Shown here piece by piece: positions 10,290 through 21,085 of a DNA stretch of 39,279 bases. The notes below the pieces were generated by a model, which ran no database searches, was not told where the DNA came from, and was given only the letters and a program-made list of their open reading frames with translations. Numbering within the stretch: position 1 is the first letter of the stretch; the number at the start of each line of letters is the position of its first letter. The translations under genes and the position numbers were made by a program. Source of the DNA: Chara braunii. Its lineage: Eukaryota; Streptophyta; Charophyceae; Charales; Characeae. The DNA is taken from contig BFEA01000400.1 in NCBI GenBank assembly GCA_003427395.1, positions 382,701-421,979 on the forward strand. The letters are read 5' to 3'.

Positions 10290-11480
10290 TCTTTACTGCT
10301 TTTTCTTTTTTTCATTCTTTTTTTTCTTAAGGACCTTTCGATGCTTGCTTGCACATTGTTTTGCCTATCTTTGTATATGCAATAAAATACATAATAAAAT
10401 AGACAGACTGATAGAATTTGAAAAATTTGCCAAAAACATACGTCCGTGATCGTTTTTGACCCAAACTAGTGACTACTCCAATTCGCCTTATATAAAGTGA
10501 GCCACATAGTAATATACACGCTACTATGCCCAAAAGAAATCAATGCCAAGTGACAATCGATAATCTGTTTTTCTTCGAGGGATATTAATCTACCTTTATT
10601 TACTCTTGTTGTGGCGTGATGAGTACTTCGTATGGTTCGGAGAGAGCTTGAGTAATCATATGACTTAAGTAATCGCTTGGTCGGTGTGAAAGTTTCACTT
10701 TATTCTTTATCATAATTTATCTTTCATATTTTTCGTGGTGTTTATTATTGGAGTTATACCAGACCCTCTGACTTTGTTTTATGGCACCCGATCAACTGAT
10801 TTCTTTTGTTTGGCACAAATTCACACAATTGTCAAATGAGTCTCATGATCTTCATATTTTGTAGGCTCTGTTGAAAAGAGTCTTCATCCTTTCAATTGAT
10901 GTTTTTCCATATATTCATTATAGGTACTGGTCTAGGGACCTGGTTTTGTTCTTACCATTGTGACTTTTTTTTTTTTCGTATTATGGGTCCCATGTGGGGA
11001 ATCGTTAGCTCTCATTTAATCCTTCGATAGAGGCAAACGAGACTATTAAAATCATCAAGCTATTAAATTTATGGTTTAGGAAACGATTATCAAAATATTT
11101 TTTTATGGATGAAAGAAACTACACGGAATTTGATAAGACTGATATTGCTTCACGCACAGTGGATACCAGTGTAAATGTAGCCAAAACCAATAACCTCATT
11201 ACTCTCTCTTGGGTGAGGGACTCTGCCTTTCTCAACCTTCAGCTAGGCGACATACCCTGTTCTTATGAAAAAAAATGCGTTGATGTACTGTTAAACGACT
11301 TTCGTGTCCTTTCTACCGGTGAACGTCATACTCTTGATTGTTCACGTGTGCTTTATTCGAGGATCACTTTGTGTTAGTTCTTTCGTTTTGTGTATTGTGT
11401 GTATTGTTTTGACTTGCATTTGTTTCTTTTTTAATAGCATAAGTGACTAAGCTATATTTTTTGCTCAATTTCACCTTTTA
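10290..11480. other. no gene seen
   Basis: AT-rich DNA. One 90-codon plus-strand open frame (11105-11377) has no recognisable domain, no strong start context and no homologous repeat in the window. I would not call it a gene. Confidence 0.5.
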
Positions 11481-11481
11481 C

Positions 11482-11640
11482 TACCTACATGTCACTACTC
11501 CTAAAGCATATACATGAGACCCCCTTAAGCATAGCTACCTCTCACAATGAATGAGATGAATGCTGGGCCCCGCCGTAATCAGCGGTGGCAAGGGAGTCGT
11601 TGGTGGGGGGGCCCTCTGGTGAAAGATAGAGCATTTTACC
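11482..11640 (+). repeat. dispersed repeat family E, copy 1
   Basis: Shares with 37545-37690 the landmarks AAGCATAGCT, ACCTCTCACAAT, a GGCCCC-CGCC block and a G-rich GGGGCCC close. Divergence is considerable. The E2 copy abuts a tRNA-like SINE head, so the family may be part of a longer retroposon. Confidence 0.5.
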
Positions 11641-11958
11641 AATAATTGCATTTGCAGTTTTTTTTTAATTTGGTGTCACAATGGAGTTTGAAATGATCAT
11701 ATTGAAGTAGTTTGTAGGATATACAATGTGCTTTGTCATACTACATTTTTCCAACCTTCTACTGCACGCTTAAAGCATTTATCCTTGGTTTGCAGATGAC
11801 AAGTGTATTCTGTATGATGTTTTCGGAGGGCTTACAAATACTTTGAGGATGGTGTGTTACACTTCGTCTGTCAGAGAGGATCATTATGATATCGAGCATA
11901 GATTGTATATAAGAAGGCAATGAATGAGATTATACTATATTTATCGGGCTTAGGATCA

Positions 11959-12998
11959 TTTTGATTTAGAACACACTGTTACGATGGCTTCCGGATTGCT
12001 CCTGCGACAAGTTGTTGGAGTTCCAATGGGCAAAAGTACAAGTCCACCACTCGCATGCATTATGTGTGCATATGCGGAGTGGCGTTACGTGGACTATTTG
12101 GGCCGAAGTCGGAAGGAGATCGCAGGGATCAGGCTTGTCGACAATGTGTCGATCTTTGTGGTATATAAGGGAGGGGATAAACAATCTCGAGAAAAGGCAG
12201 AACGATTGAAACTCGGTTTCGAAAGGTGTTATCCCCGTAATCTTACTCTTAAGTGGATAGATGTCGGGGCCGGTGTGTGGAATTTTCTCGGTTGTCGATT
12301 GAAAGTAAGACAGTCTTTTCTTTTTCAGGATACGGTCCAGATAGTGAAAACTGAGGATACCATTTGGGCCCATAGGCCACTCATAATTCGTACTGGACAA
12401 GACTTCAGGTCCTGGACAAGTCGCTGTCAAAAAGTTGTGGCAGTCACGGGGGCACTACACCGGTTGGACCGTAATACAACATACCGGGGACAAATTCCGG
12501 TCCACGTGATCCTGCTGCGTAGAGAGTTCCCGGCTAAGAATTTTCTTGATACTTTTTTTGGGAATGTCCTCGACACTTTTGTGAAGCCACGAGGTGGTAT
12601 TTGGGGGCTGGCGGCTACGTTGCTTCAATTATCCTAGTGGGATTGGGTACTGTAGAAATAGATCGGAGCTATTTTTGAGATATCAAGTAGTATATAATTC
12701 AACATTATGGTTTCTTTTGTCCTCTTCGACAGTGGGTTTTTAGTCGGTCATGTTTGACTTTCGATCGACATGATCGATGAGGCTGCGCGTTCGTCGGCCT
12801 GATGGCTTGATCGGTGGTTTGGGTGAGGGGAACCAAAGGGGGACGAACGTTGTGCAGTCAACTGTGATTCGCGGCCACTTGCGAACTTTTGGTTACGCTG
12901 TATTTCTTTGCTGTCATTTGTAATAATCCATTTTACTCTCTTACTACGTAATTTGCACCTTCGTGTGGATTTCGTGACTTGGTTTGTCATTTACTGCT
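11959..12998 (+). mobile_element. upstream pseudo-LTR: 5'-truncated Penelope-like copy
   Basis: This 1,040-bp block is a direct repeat of 16424-17463 with a constant offset of 4,465 bp and no net indel. By eye the two are about nine-tenths identical. It comprises the 3' half of the RT gene plus a ~360-bp 3' untranslated region, then joins the 5' end of the longer copy at 12999. A truncated copy abutting a longer copy head-to-tail is the 'pseudo-LTR' structure typical of Penelope-like elements. Confidence 0.85.
11984..12637 (+). pseudogene. C-terminal RT fragment of Penelope-like element (upstream copy)
   Basis: A 218-codon frame, uninterrupted to TAG at 12635-12637, covers RT motif B (GVPMGKSTSPPL, near residue 12), the motif C region and the thumb (FLGCRLKVRQS). 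Motif C reads LVDN at 12137-12145, where the sister copy has LVDD, so one of the two catalytic aspartates is Asn. Fingers, motif A and the endonuclease are absent because the copy is 5'-truncated at ~11959, so the ATG at 11984 is not a true start. The frame stayed open here while the downstream copy gained a TGA at the position of CGA 12188-12190. Non-functional as an RT. Confidence 0.85.
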
Positions 12999-13153
12999 GA
13001 CAATGCACTCGTTAACCGACGGGGAAGACTACCCTGGCTTGGTGTTCGAGACCGTTAATGCGTGAAGACCGTGGAGTGGGTGAAGTGCTTGGTACTACCA
13101 GAGGTGATACCTGGTTGAGGTGAGCACTTACGTGGAAGAAAAGATCGTTGGTG

Positions 13154-14206
13154 ATGGCAACTACGGGTAAAGGGAGTGGTAAGGCCGGAGGTGGAGGTGA
13201 GCAACCACCGAGGCGTGGACCTTCGATTTGCTATGGTTGCGGGAAGCTCGGACACTTTTAATTTGAATGTTGGAAGTATTCAAAGACCGATGAAGGGAAG
13301 TCGGGTTCTCCTACTCGAAAGTGGGAAAAGGGCGCGTCGTCATCGACGAGTAGCAGGGGAGGAGTGGAATCGGGAGCGGTTAGCGATTTGGTGAAGCTAC
13401 TGTTAGCCAAAGAAGAGGCGAAGGAAGCAAAGAGACAAGAGAAGGAAGATTGGAAGAAAGCGAAGAAAGAAGAGAAACTACGCGAACAGCAGAAGCTGGA
13501 GGGGGAAGAGAAGAAACGAAAGAAACGGATTGAGAATGAGCAGCGATTGTCGAGGATTGTTCAAAAGCAGTTGGCGCAGTGGGGACCACCACCGAAGGTT
13601 GATCAACCCGAAGGGAGAGTAAGACACATGAGAGGAAGGAGACGTGGCACACAGAGGATCCCGTATCACGCAGACGGGTGGGGGATATCGGAGGAGGATG
13701 TGGAAAACTTAAGTGAGAAGGTGGCAGCAATAAACCTTGGTACGGAAAAGCGGAAGAGAGAAACTATCGAGGAGGAATCTCATTCGACACCACCATCTCT
13801 TATCAAGCATCGCACGCGGAGTAGAGGGAGACCAAAAGGAACTAACAGGAAGATGAAGACTGGCTTGAAGCCTTTTACTATGAGAAGCTTGAGAGAGAAA
13901 TCTGATCCGGCGATGAAAGGTGCGAGTGCCGGAACAGGCAAAGGATCGAGGGCTAAATTCGTGGAGGACACGAATCTGTACCTCGACGGAATGAATTAGA
14001 AGATCATCCAGAGGATGTGCGAACCTGAGAATCTGCCCTATGTTCGTAAGCCACAGGCGGTGATTGCACTGGTCGAGAAGCGAGCCATGCCCACGTACGA
14101 TCATGGGGGTGAGGAGTCGGAGGAAGAAAAGGCTAAGGGCAAAGAAGGGAGTGATGTTTCAAGTGAGAGTGAGTCGAAATCCTGGGAGGGTTCGACAATC
14201 GAATGA
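13154..14206 (+). pseudogene. Gag-like N-terminal region: CCHC knuckle, coiled coil, AT-hook
   Basis: From ATG 13154 one frame encodes a Gly/Lys-rich leader and then CYGCGKLGH-x4-C, a perfect CX2CX4HX4C zinc knuckle except that a TAA (13259-13261) sits two codons after the His. It continues with a Ser/Gly segment and ~60 residues dominated by Lys/Glu/Arg (13400-13560, predicted coiled coil). A basic patch follows, with an AT-hook core RSRGRPKG near 13820-13845. TAG at 13997-13999 is followed in the same frame by an acidic Ser/Glu stretch to TGA at 14204-14206. Knuckle and AT-hook imply nucleic-acid binding. Because the frame runs on into the endonuclease, I infer an original single polyprotein. 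Confidence 0.75.
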
Positions 14207-14851
14207 GGTTTGCGGGAAAGGGAATTGTTGTGGAGTAAGTATAAGGAACTCGTGAATCTAAGAGCGAATCGGGATAGGGTCTGTGCACAATTAGAGGGCG
14301 CTTGTCGTTTGGTGGTCGTGGGGCTCGTTTTATGTGGAGTCGAGCTTTGGGGGAGAAAGTTCGTCGATGGGTGGGTCGGTTTGAGTAAGGAGGATCCGAG
14401 CTTCCTTGAGTCACTAGAAGGATGTGTGTACGTGGCCATCTCGCCGATTTGTAAGGCTATCTATATTGGGCGAACGGGGAGACAACTGAACGTCAGATGG
14501 GTGAAGCACCTTGGTCGGCGCAATCAGGGAGCCGAAAGGGCTGCGCACTTTCATCGCTGGATGTGGATTTTCGGGTGTTTCAAGTATGTTTTGATACCTA
14601 TTCGCGTGGCTCCGCCTGAGGAATTGCCGACCATCGAGGAGTTGTACATTCGTAAATGTTCCCCGTCTCATAATGTCTTTGGCGCAAAGTCAACGGGATC
14701 TGGATCAAGGAAGACCAGGAAGTGGAGGAAGGAACGGAGCAAGGAGGTGAAATCGGAGAAGAAGAAAGAGAAATCGAATGTACTTTTGCAGTTTTCTGTC
14801 AACAAAGAAGAGGTGAGAATGGTGAGTATCATCAAGCTGTTTGACAAATAG
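14207..14851 (+). pseudogene. GIY-YIG endonuclease domain of the Penelope-like element
   Basis: Same frame as the upstream region. The GIY-like strand reads CVYVAI (from 14423) and the YIG strand AIYIGRTGR (YIG at 14462-14470). The catalytic Arg lies in QLNVRWVKHL. A conserved Glu lies in TIEELYIRK (~14630) and the terminal Asn in SPSHNVFGA. Of the CCHH ligands typical of PLE endonucleases, one Cys (ICKAIYIG) and the His of KHL remain, but the first Cys position is Ser. A Lys/Arg-rich tail follows to TAG at 14849-14851. Role by family: nicks target DNA to prime reverse transcription. The position before the RT is diagnostic of the N-terminal-EN PLEs. Confidence 0.85.
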
Positions 14852-15705
14852 TTGAAGGCGGGTAACATGTATTTTACGTTGAAATGTACGAGGGGAGAAT
14901 ATTGGGGCGAGACGTGGAAGAAAGTGAGACGTCTGTTCGGAGAGACTGAATTGTTGCTGGATGGGAAAATTGTGAAATTGCGGAGCTGTAAGGCGAATCT
15001 GGAACAAGGGGGGGAATGGAAGGTTTGGCGGCTTAAAAAGTGGGTGAAAGGGTGTAAGGGACAGAAAGGTGCGCTGTTAGCTCCGCTAAAGTACTCGGAA
15101 CGACGCAAAGAGTTGGACCGTTTTCCTCTGAGATTGCTAACCGATTTGATTGGAGCTGCGAAGGAATTTTCACGGAAGTCGACACGGAACTTACTGAGGA
15201 GGATTTTGTATGGTGCTATTAAGGTGAAATCGTTAGTTAACCTGTACAGTAAGTTAGTTGTTTAATTGAAGTCTGATGACAGCCTGAGGTGAATTTGGTG
15301 GAGGTAAGACGTTTGTGTGATAGGAAAATTAAGTGTCTGGGGCTTCCACAGTGCACTAGCAATATTCTTAAGCAGAAATCGCGAATCGGTTGGACTAAAA
15401 ATCCGACCGTGGGTGATTTGTTGCACAACCATCGAGATTTCGCATCTCGTGAGGTTGCTGCCTCTACATGTACATGGTACGACTTGCCCCGGATTAAGGG
15501 GCATGTGAGATGTCTGCTTCGTGGGCTGCCAGGTGTAAGCCAGATGTTGTCTAATGCCAAAAACGTTCCGAGGGGATTGAAGAAGGGAAGAGTGAGAGGT
15601 TTGAAGAAGGAGATTGAAGATCGTTTCTCCTCTTGGAAACAAGGTAGGTCGATGATTGTGGAGGTTCATTTGGGGGAAGTACAAGCATCATGCATGTATG
15701 AATGA
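14852..15705 (+). pseudogene. linker / RT N-terminal region of Penelope-like element
   Basis: The frame used upstream continues from 14852 to TAA 15263-15265, a Lys/Arg/Leu-rich stretch with no domain I recognise. After a ~1-nt shift the next frame (15289-15705) carries NPTVGDLLHN and STCTWYDLP...IKGHVRC. N-terminal-EN PLEs have a short CxC-motif domain between EN and RT. CTW followed by GH could be a CxC in which the second Cys has become Trp (TGG), but this assignment is tentative. A further shift near 15656-15705 leads into the RT. Confidence 0.6.
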
Positions 15706-17102
15706 TAGGTTGCAGGTGAAGGGGGAACTGTGCATCGATGAAGTGCTGGAGGTGAAGAGTAAGTATGAGGGGCTTGTATTTGCTCCGGTCGATCGTAATC
15801 GAGGAGAGACCTGTGTGATGTATCCGGAAGTGTACTACGATGGGATGCGCGAGCTGCTTGTTGAGAATGATGGGTTTGTGCTGGAAAGGCGGACGGAGGA
15901 GTCCTTCTGGGAGGAAAGTTATGATGAGTATGTGCCGGCAGGGTTGGGACAGTTGGGTAAATGGAAACAGACGGGTAAGGCAGGGAAGAGCTATGTGATC
16001 CCAAAATATAAGAATTTGAAGTTGTTTCGTCCCATTTGTCCTACCTTCAGTGAGCCAATGAACGCAACAAGCAAAAAAGTTGCGAGAGCCTTGAATCTGT
16101 TGTTGATGACGTTGCCAAAAGGTGACCACTTTAATCTGCAGGCGGTGTCAGGATTAGCAGATAGATTGGACGTGATCAATCAAAATTTTCAGAGAAAAGG
16201 GAGTGAAACACATATCCTTGCTGCTTCATACGATGCCAAGGACATGTTTAGTCGATTACCATATGTCGACATCTTAGATGCTGTTGATTGGATTGTTGAG
16301 GCACACTGGAGAAGGGGAAGAAGTTGTGAGAGTGAACCCAAAGGGGAGGGGTGCTGTGTTTGACAGGAAATAAAAGGTAGGCTGGTGGACTGTAAGCTTG
16401 ATGGAGATCCGAGATTTTGTCGCTTTTGATTTACAACACACTGTTACGATGGTATCCGGGTTGCTCCTGCGACAAGTTGTTGGAGTTCCAATGGACAAAA
16501 GTACAAGTCCGCCACTCACGTGCATTATGTGTGCATATGCGGAGTGGCGTTACGTGGACTATTTGGGCCCAAGTAGGAAGGAGATCGCAGGGATCAGGCT
16601 TGTCGATGATGTGTCGATCTTTGTGACTTATAAGGGAGGGGATACACAGTCTTGAGAAAAGGCAGAACGATTGAAACTGTCTTTCGAAGGGTGTCATCCC
16701 CGTAATCTTACGCTTAAGCGGACAGATGACGGGGCCGGTGTGTGGAAGTTTCTGGGTTGTCGATTGAAAGTAAGACAGTCTTTTCCTTTTCTGGGTACGG
16801 TCCAAATGGTGAAAAATGAGGATACCATTTGGGCCCATAGGCCACTCATAATTCGTACTGGACAGGACTTCAGGTCCTGGACAAGTCGTCGTCGGAAAGT
16901 TGCGGCGGTCACGGGGTCGCTATACCAGTTGGACCGTAACACAATAGACCGGGGACAGATTCCGGTCCAGGTGATTCTGCTGCGTAGAGAGTTTCGGGCG
17001 AAGAATTTTCCTGATACTTTTTTCGGGAAGGTCGTCGAAACTTTTACGAAGCCACGAGGTGGTATTTGGGGGTTGGCGGCTACGTTGCTTCAATTAGCCT
17101 AG
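15656..17102 (+). pseudogene. Penelope-like reverse transcriptase, broken
   Basis: One frame (15656-16363) reads GLVFAPVDRNRGE, then LFRPICPTFSEP (RPI at 16028-16036), then motif A, YDAKDMFSRLP (16229-16261). A shift near 16315 moves to a second frame with VRVNPKGRGAVF, TAA 16371-16373 and VGWW. Motif B follows as GVPMDKSTSPPL (16482 on), where the upstream copy has Gly in place of Asp, then motif C LVDD (16602-16610), TGA 16653-16655 and the thumb FLGCRLKVRQS, ending at TAG 17100-17102. The RT is of the telomerase-related PLE type. Two stops, a frameshift and the motif B Gly-to-Asp change make it inactive. Confidence 0.85.
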
Positions 17103-17463
17103 TGGGATGGGGTACTGTAGAAGTAGATCGGAGCTATTTTTGAGATGTCAAGTAGTATATAGTTCAACATTTTGGTTTATTTTGTCCTTTTCGACAACGG
17201 GTTTTTAGTCGATCATGTTTGACCTTCGGTCGACATGATCGATGAGGCGGCGTGTTTGTCGGTCTGATGGCTTGATCGGTGGTTTGGGTGAGGGGAACGA
17301 AAGGGGGACGAACATTGTGCAGTCAAGTGTGATTCACAGCCACTTGCGAACTTTTGGTTACGCTGTATTTCTTTGTTGTCATTTGTAATGCGCCATTTGG
17401 CTCTCTTACTACGTAATTTGCACCTTCATGTTGATTTCGTGACTTGGTTTGTCATTTACTGCT
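16424..17463 (+). repeat. downstream pseudo-LTR (3' end of the longer PLE copy)
   Basis: Direct repeat of 11959-12998. Homology begins at TTTTGATTTA and ends exactly at TTACTGCT in both. The 3' untranslated part (17103-17463) is well conserved with the upstream copy (12638-12998), including the GTCGACATGATCGATGAGGC-like segment. No poly-A tail is present. The downstream flank is a short ACTGCT-like repeat. Confidence 0.85.
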
Positions 17464-20127
17464 TTACTGCTACTGCTTGACGTTTATCAAGATAGAGTCC
17501 TCTCGGCCTTACGTGAGATGCGATAGGAGAAATCACTGGATTCGGGAATGAATGGTGGATAATGAGTTTACTCATTACTTTATTTGTATATGAATACTCG
17601 TGCATAAATACACGCGCATCTTTAAATTCTAAGATACTACGGTTTGTTAAATATCGTACTTCTAGCTTAGAGCATCATTGATGTATGAGAATTTTTATAT
17701 GTATGGTTTGTATCCTTCCGTCCTTTACTCTTGATTAGTGTGGCATCCACCTCGTGGCCTAAGTTTTAGTCTTCAACATTAACAATGTGTTTTGCAATTA
17801 ATTAATAATAACCATAGATCATGGAACATCAAAATTCATATTAGATCCGAAAAACCTTAAAAATCATAATTTGTTGCTCCCACAACATATGTACAAAAAA
17901 AAAGTATAGTGTATACAAAGTTTGATACTCTTATTTAAAATTATTTATGATTAGATGTGATTGCTCTGTTTGATCAGATCTCTACAAATCAATTTGATCT
18001 TGGCGATTTTAACAGTACCTAGTTGCATCAACTTGCATGTTAAGTTAATGATTGGATGTGTTGCGATATATTTATCATCTTTGTAGAAGGGGTTATCTGA
18101 CCGAATAATCTTGTTTGATTATCTAGTCTGATTATTCGGTAGTAGAGTTATTTAAAAACTGATACAATAAAAAAATGGCCCAATCGTTTGTCAGCCCACA
18201 GACCCAGTCTCTTGTGTCCCTACAGTCTGCATTGTTATTCCAAAGGATCCAAAGCCAACTCGTGAACAGGGGATAAAGGATGAAACACGAAAAAGTCACT
18301 GCCCTCCCCTAACACCATATATAAAATACCTCCTCCCTCTCTCGCCATTCGAAAGGGTTGCGGGGGCATCTCAACTGGTTTGTTGGACCGATCGAATGGT
18401 ATTCTACTCATACGTCTCTGGGACGAAGTTGGTCGATCCTGCGATCATGTGCATCTCCCCTCGTAGGCCGACCCAATCGCCATCCTGGAGGGTGGATTCA
18501 CAACTTAGTATTTTGTACCATGCGAGTGGGACTGTGTCAGTGATCATGTCCAGGTATCTCTCTATGTGGTAACAATACGAGTGGAGAATGTTTAATTCAT
18601 TTTATAATTTTTTATCTAAAGTTGCTTTCTGTTTCATTTTTATTTTTTGTCTTCATATTTGTTGAAATATCAAAGATGGCATGAAGCCAAAAGTTCTTCG
18701 TATCATTAATATGAACAACATACGCTTTTTCACTTTTTTTTTTGGTTAAAAAATCATATTTTGCGCTTGCTAAGTTTTCCATATCCCGAATTAATTTGGA
18801 AATTTCATTCAGATTGAAAAGTCTGGATAAAATGGGTCTACTGGATATTCGGGTTTTGCCATCTTGTTATCATCGTTGGTGTCACGATGTAGTACGGTGA
18901 TCTTTTGGGATAATGTTTTTTAGATTGAGAGGTTTGATAATCTTATTCGCATTGTCATATTGTATGACAACGTCATCAGGGTTTACCATGTAGTTATCAA
19001 GTACGATTCATTTCATGCTTTTAGCAAACACCCATATGTTGAGCAATAAGATGTCTAAGCGAGTTACGATAACATTTACATATCTAACACAATATTTTGT
19101 CTTGTGATGTATTGATTTTTTCCTAATTATCGACTCTTATAAAGTGTTTGACTTGTAGCGACGAGGAATATTCTTCTAGAAAGTTGTGCACTAATCTGTT
19201 AACTTAGTGAGAGTAACAACTAATACAGTGATATCTCTTCGAAATTTAATTCGATTTTTGTCACTTCAAAGTATTGGACCCCTTCTCGGACTAAAGAAGA
19301 TATGGAAGAGAACGACTTCAAGAAACAGATGATATAAATGAGAAAACAAAATAAAACACATGTGATAAAAATTAAAGAGGTGAGAAAATTTAATATAGGA
19401 GGCAATTTAGTTTGAATTTATAACAATACTTGAATACCATTTCTTAGCTTATCTTAACGAGGTGTATAGGGAAAAAATTCAAAACATATGGACACTGAAC
19501 TCCTCGACTTTGAAAACCTCAAATATAAAGAGGGAGGATGATGATAATGATAACAAATTTTGTGATATTAACAAAAAAATAAAGATATTAGGAGGTTATA
19601 CTCCTTAGGGAAAAATAAACAAAAGGGGAAGGAGCAACGGCGAGATGAGAAGAAGTCCTACAAGTGGCAACAATCTTCTTCCAAGAATTGGGATAAGACT
19701 CTTAATTATAATGGTAAATTGCGCTACTCCTTTGACAAGGCGAGGTGTGTAATTGAATGGAGATCACAATAGGGAATCTTAGAGACTCCAACTGTTACAC
19801 TGAAGCTTCGTACAAATTAATAAAAACTTTGAATAGGTATTATGAAGATAAAAAAATTCTTGTTACATAAAATGTTAAACATTTGACAGTATTGTTGATG
19901 CAAGACTAAAAACACCCACAATAAAAATCGTTTTCACACCAGCTTCATCGCCATGGTGTTTGTTGGATGATATATCTTTTATGAATATACTTTGTTACAA
20001 AGTATAATTTACTTTCAGATTTAAAATGTGTAAACTAGGAAGCATGCTATATTCTCTTAGAATATGAAAATTGATCGTTCTATAAATTATATCTAGTATG
20101 AGGACGTGTTATATCTTTTTCTGAGAC
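17464..20127. other. no gene seen
   Basis: AT-rich DNA with stop-dense frames on both strands. The only notable item is the TATA-type promoter candidate near 18318 followed by a 61-codon frame (18358-18543) of no recognisable family. No repeats shared with the rest of the window were found. Confidence 0.5.
18300..18360 (+). promoter_or_regulatory. candidate TATA promoter with pyrimidine patch
   Basis: TATATAAAATA (18318-18328) is followed by CCTCCTCCCTCTCTCGCC, resembling a plant-type TATA box plus Y patch. A start ~30 nt downstream would fall near 18350. The region is locally richer in GC than its flanks. No convincing coding exon follows, though CCAG|GTATCT at ~18550 could be a splice donor. 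Confidence 0.3.
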
Positions 20128-20616
20128 AACATAGGATTTGTGAAAACTTAAGAAAAAAAATTGTTAAGTTTGCATGAAATGTATTCAAGATTATGATAGT
20201 ACGTTTTTCAGGTCTCCTCTATCAACAAAATTATACGTGAAGTAAGACAATCGCAGCAAAATAAATAGAAAATTACTTTTTCAGAACTACTGGAAGTGGC
20301 AAGGAGAAAAACAATTTTTTCTACAAAAAATCACTGCCTGGTAAAGCAGCGTACGTTCAAGAACTGAAATATCTCGATTTTTTGTTTAAAATCAAAATCA
20401 TGTTTATAACCCTATAAAATGTGTAGCATGATGAACATATTCAGGGTTTTTTCGAATGCGTAAACATGTTCTTAAACATATTCTTTCGTACATGGACAAA
20501 TATATTATTTTAATATTTTTTACTATTGATTTTTAATTTATTTATTTTTTTATTAATATTTTAACTAAGAATTTGAAGATGTCCCCGCGGTAAAAAAAAA
20601 TTATATTGTTATTTTT

Positions 20617-20961
20617 TGACGTAACACCGTGTTTTCATTCGGAGGCAAACGCGAACAAGCGACTAAAACCCTCCGAACGTGGACATAAAAAAATATATAT
20701 TTAAAAACAAAATTTTCAGAAAAATATGAAAACGATATATGTTATGTAAAATAACAATGCAAGCAACTTTTACCCTGGAGTCATGTTCGAATTCGTAGCC
20801 GATCTTTGAGTTAACAATAAAAAATTATTATTTTTTATTTATTTTTTTACGAAAAAATAATTATGTTCGCCGCGAATATGTTCGCGACGTGTTCGCGCAA
20901 ACGCGTGAACACGTTTGCGCGAACGTGAAGGAGTGCGAATACATATACCGTGTTATACAAC
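20617..20961 (+). mobile_element. hAT-like MITE, family B copy 6, inside family C
   Basis: Starts TGACGTAACACCGTG and ends CCGTGTTATACAAC, with flanks TTATTTTT (20609-20616) and TTATTTTA (20962-20969), 7 of 8 identical. Family C copy 2 lacks the insertion at this point. Dense CGCGAACGTG/TTCGCG motifs occupy the right third. Confidence 0.75.
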
Positions 20962-21085
20962 TTATTTTAAATAAGATATATTTTTTGATAAAAGTCTTAC
21001 TGTTAACTTCAAAATTGATTTCTAGTTCTTAAAATTATTTTTCGTAGAGTTCGAGTGTTACCTAACTGCTGAAAATGACTTCTAG

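Larger units (their letters stand above)
12999..17463 (+). mobile_element. Penelope-like retroelement with N-terminal GIY-YIG (Chlamys/Naiad-type)
   Basis: The 4,465-bp longer copy consists of ~155 bp of 5' leader, a broken ~1,316-codon coding region (13154-17102) and a ~360-bp 3' untranslated region ending in TTACTGCT. Short ACTGCT-type repeats follow immediately (to ~17480). The coding order is zinc knuckle, coiled/basic region, AT-hook, GIY-YIG, linker, RT. Established knowledge: canonical PLEs carry GIY-YIG after the RT, whereas the Naiad/Chlamys clade has it before the RT and forms pseudo-LTRs. The GC-richer, G-biased coding strand stands out from the AT-rich flanks. It is non-autonomous now through multiple stops and frameshifts. 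Confidence 0.85.

Noticed and set aside
13154-16373. Idea that TAA/TAG encode Gln in this genome, since several PLE stops are TAA or TAG at tolerable Gln positions
   Set aside because: Two PLE stops are TGA, one of them a demonstrable CGA mutation, and the LINE has TAA at an expected Gly. Frameshifts also show general decay.
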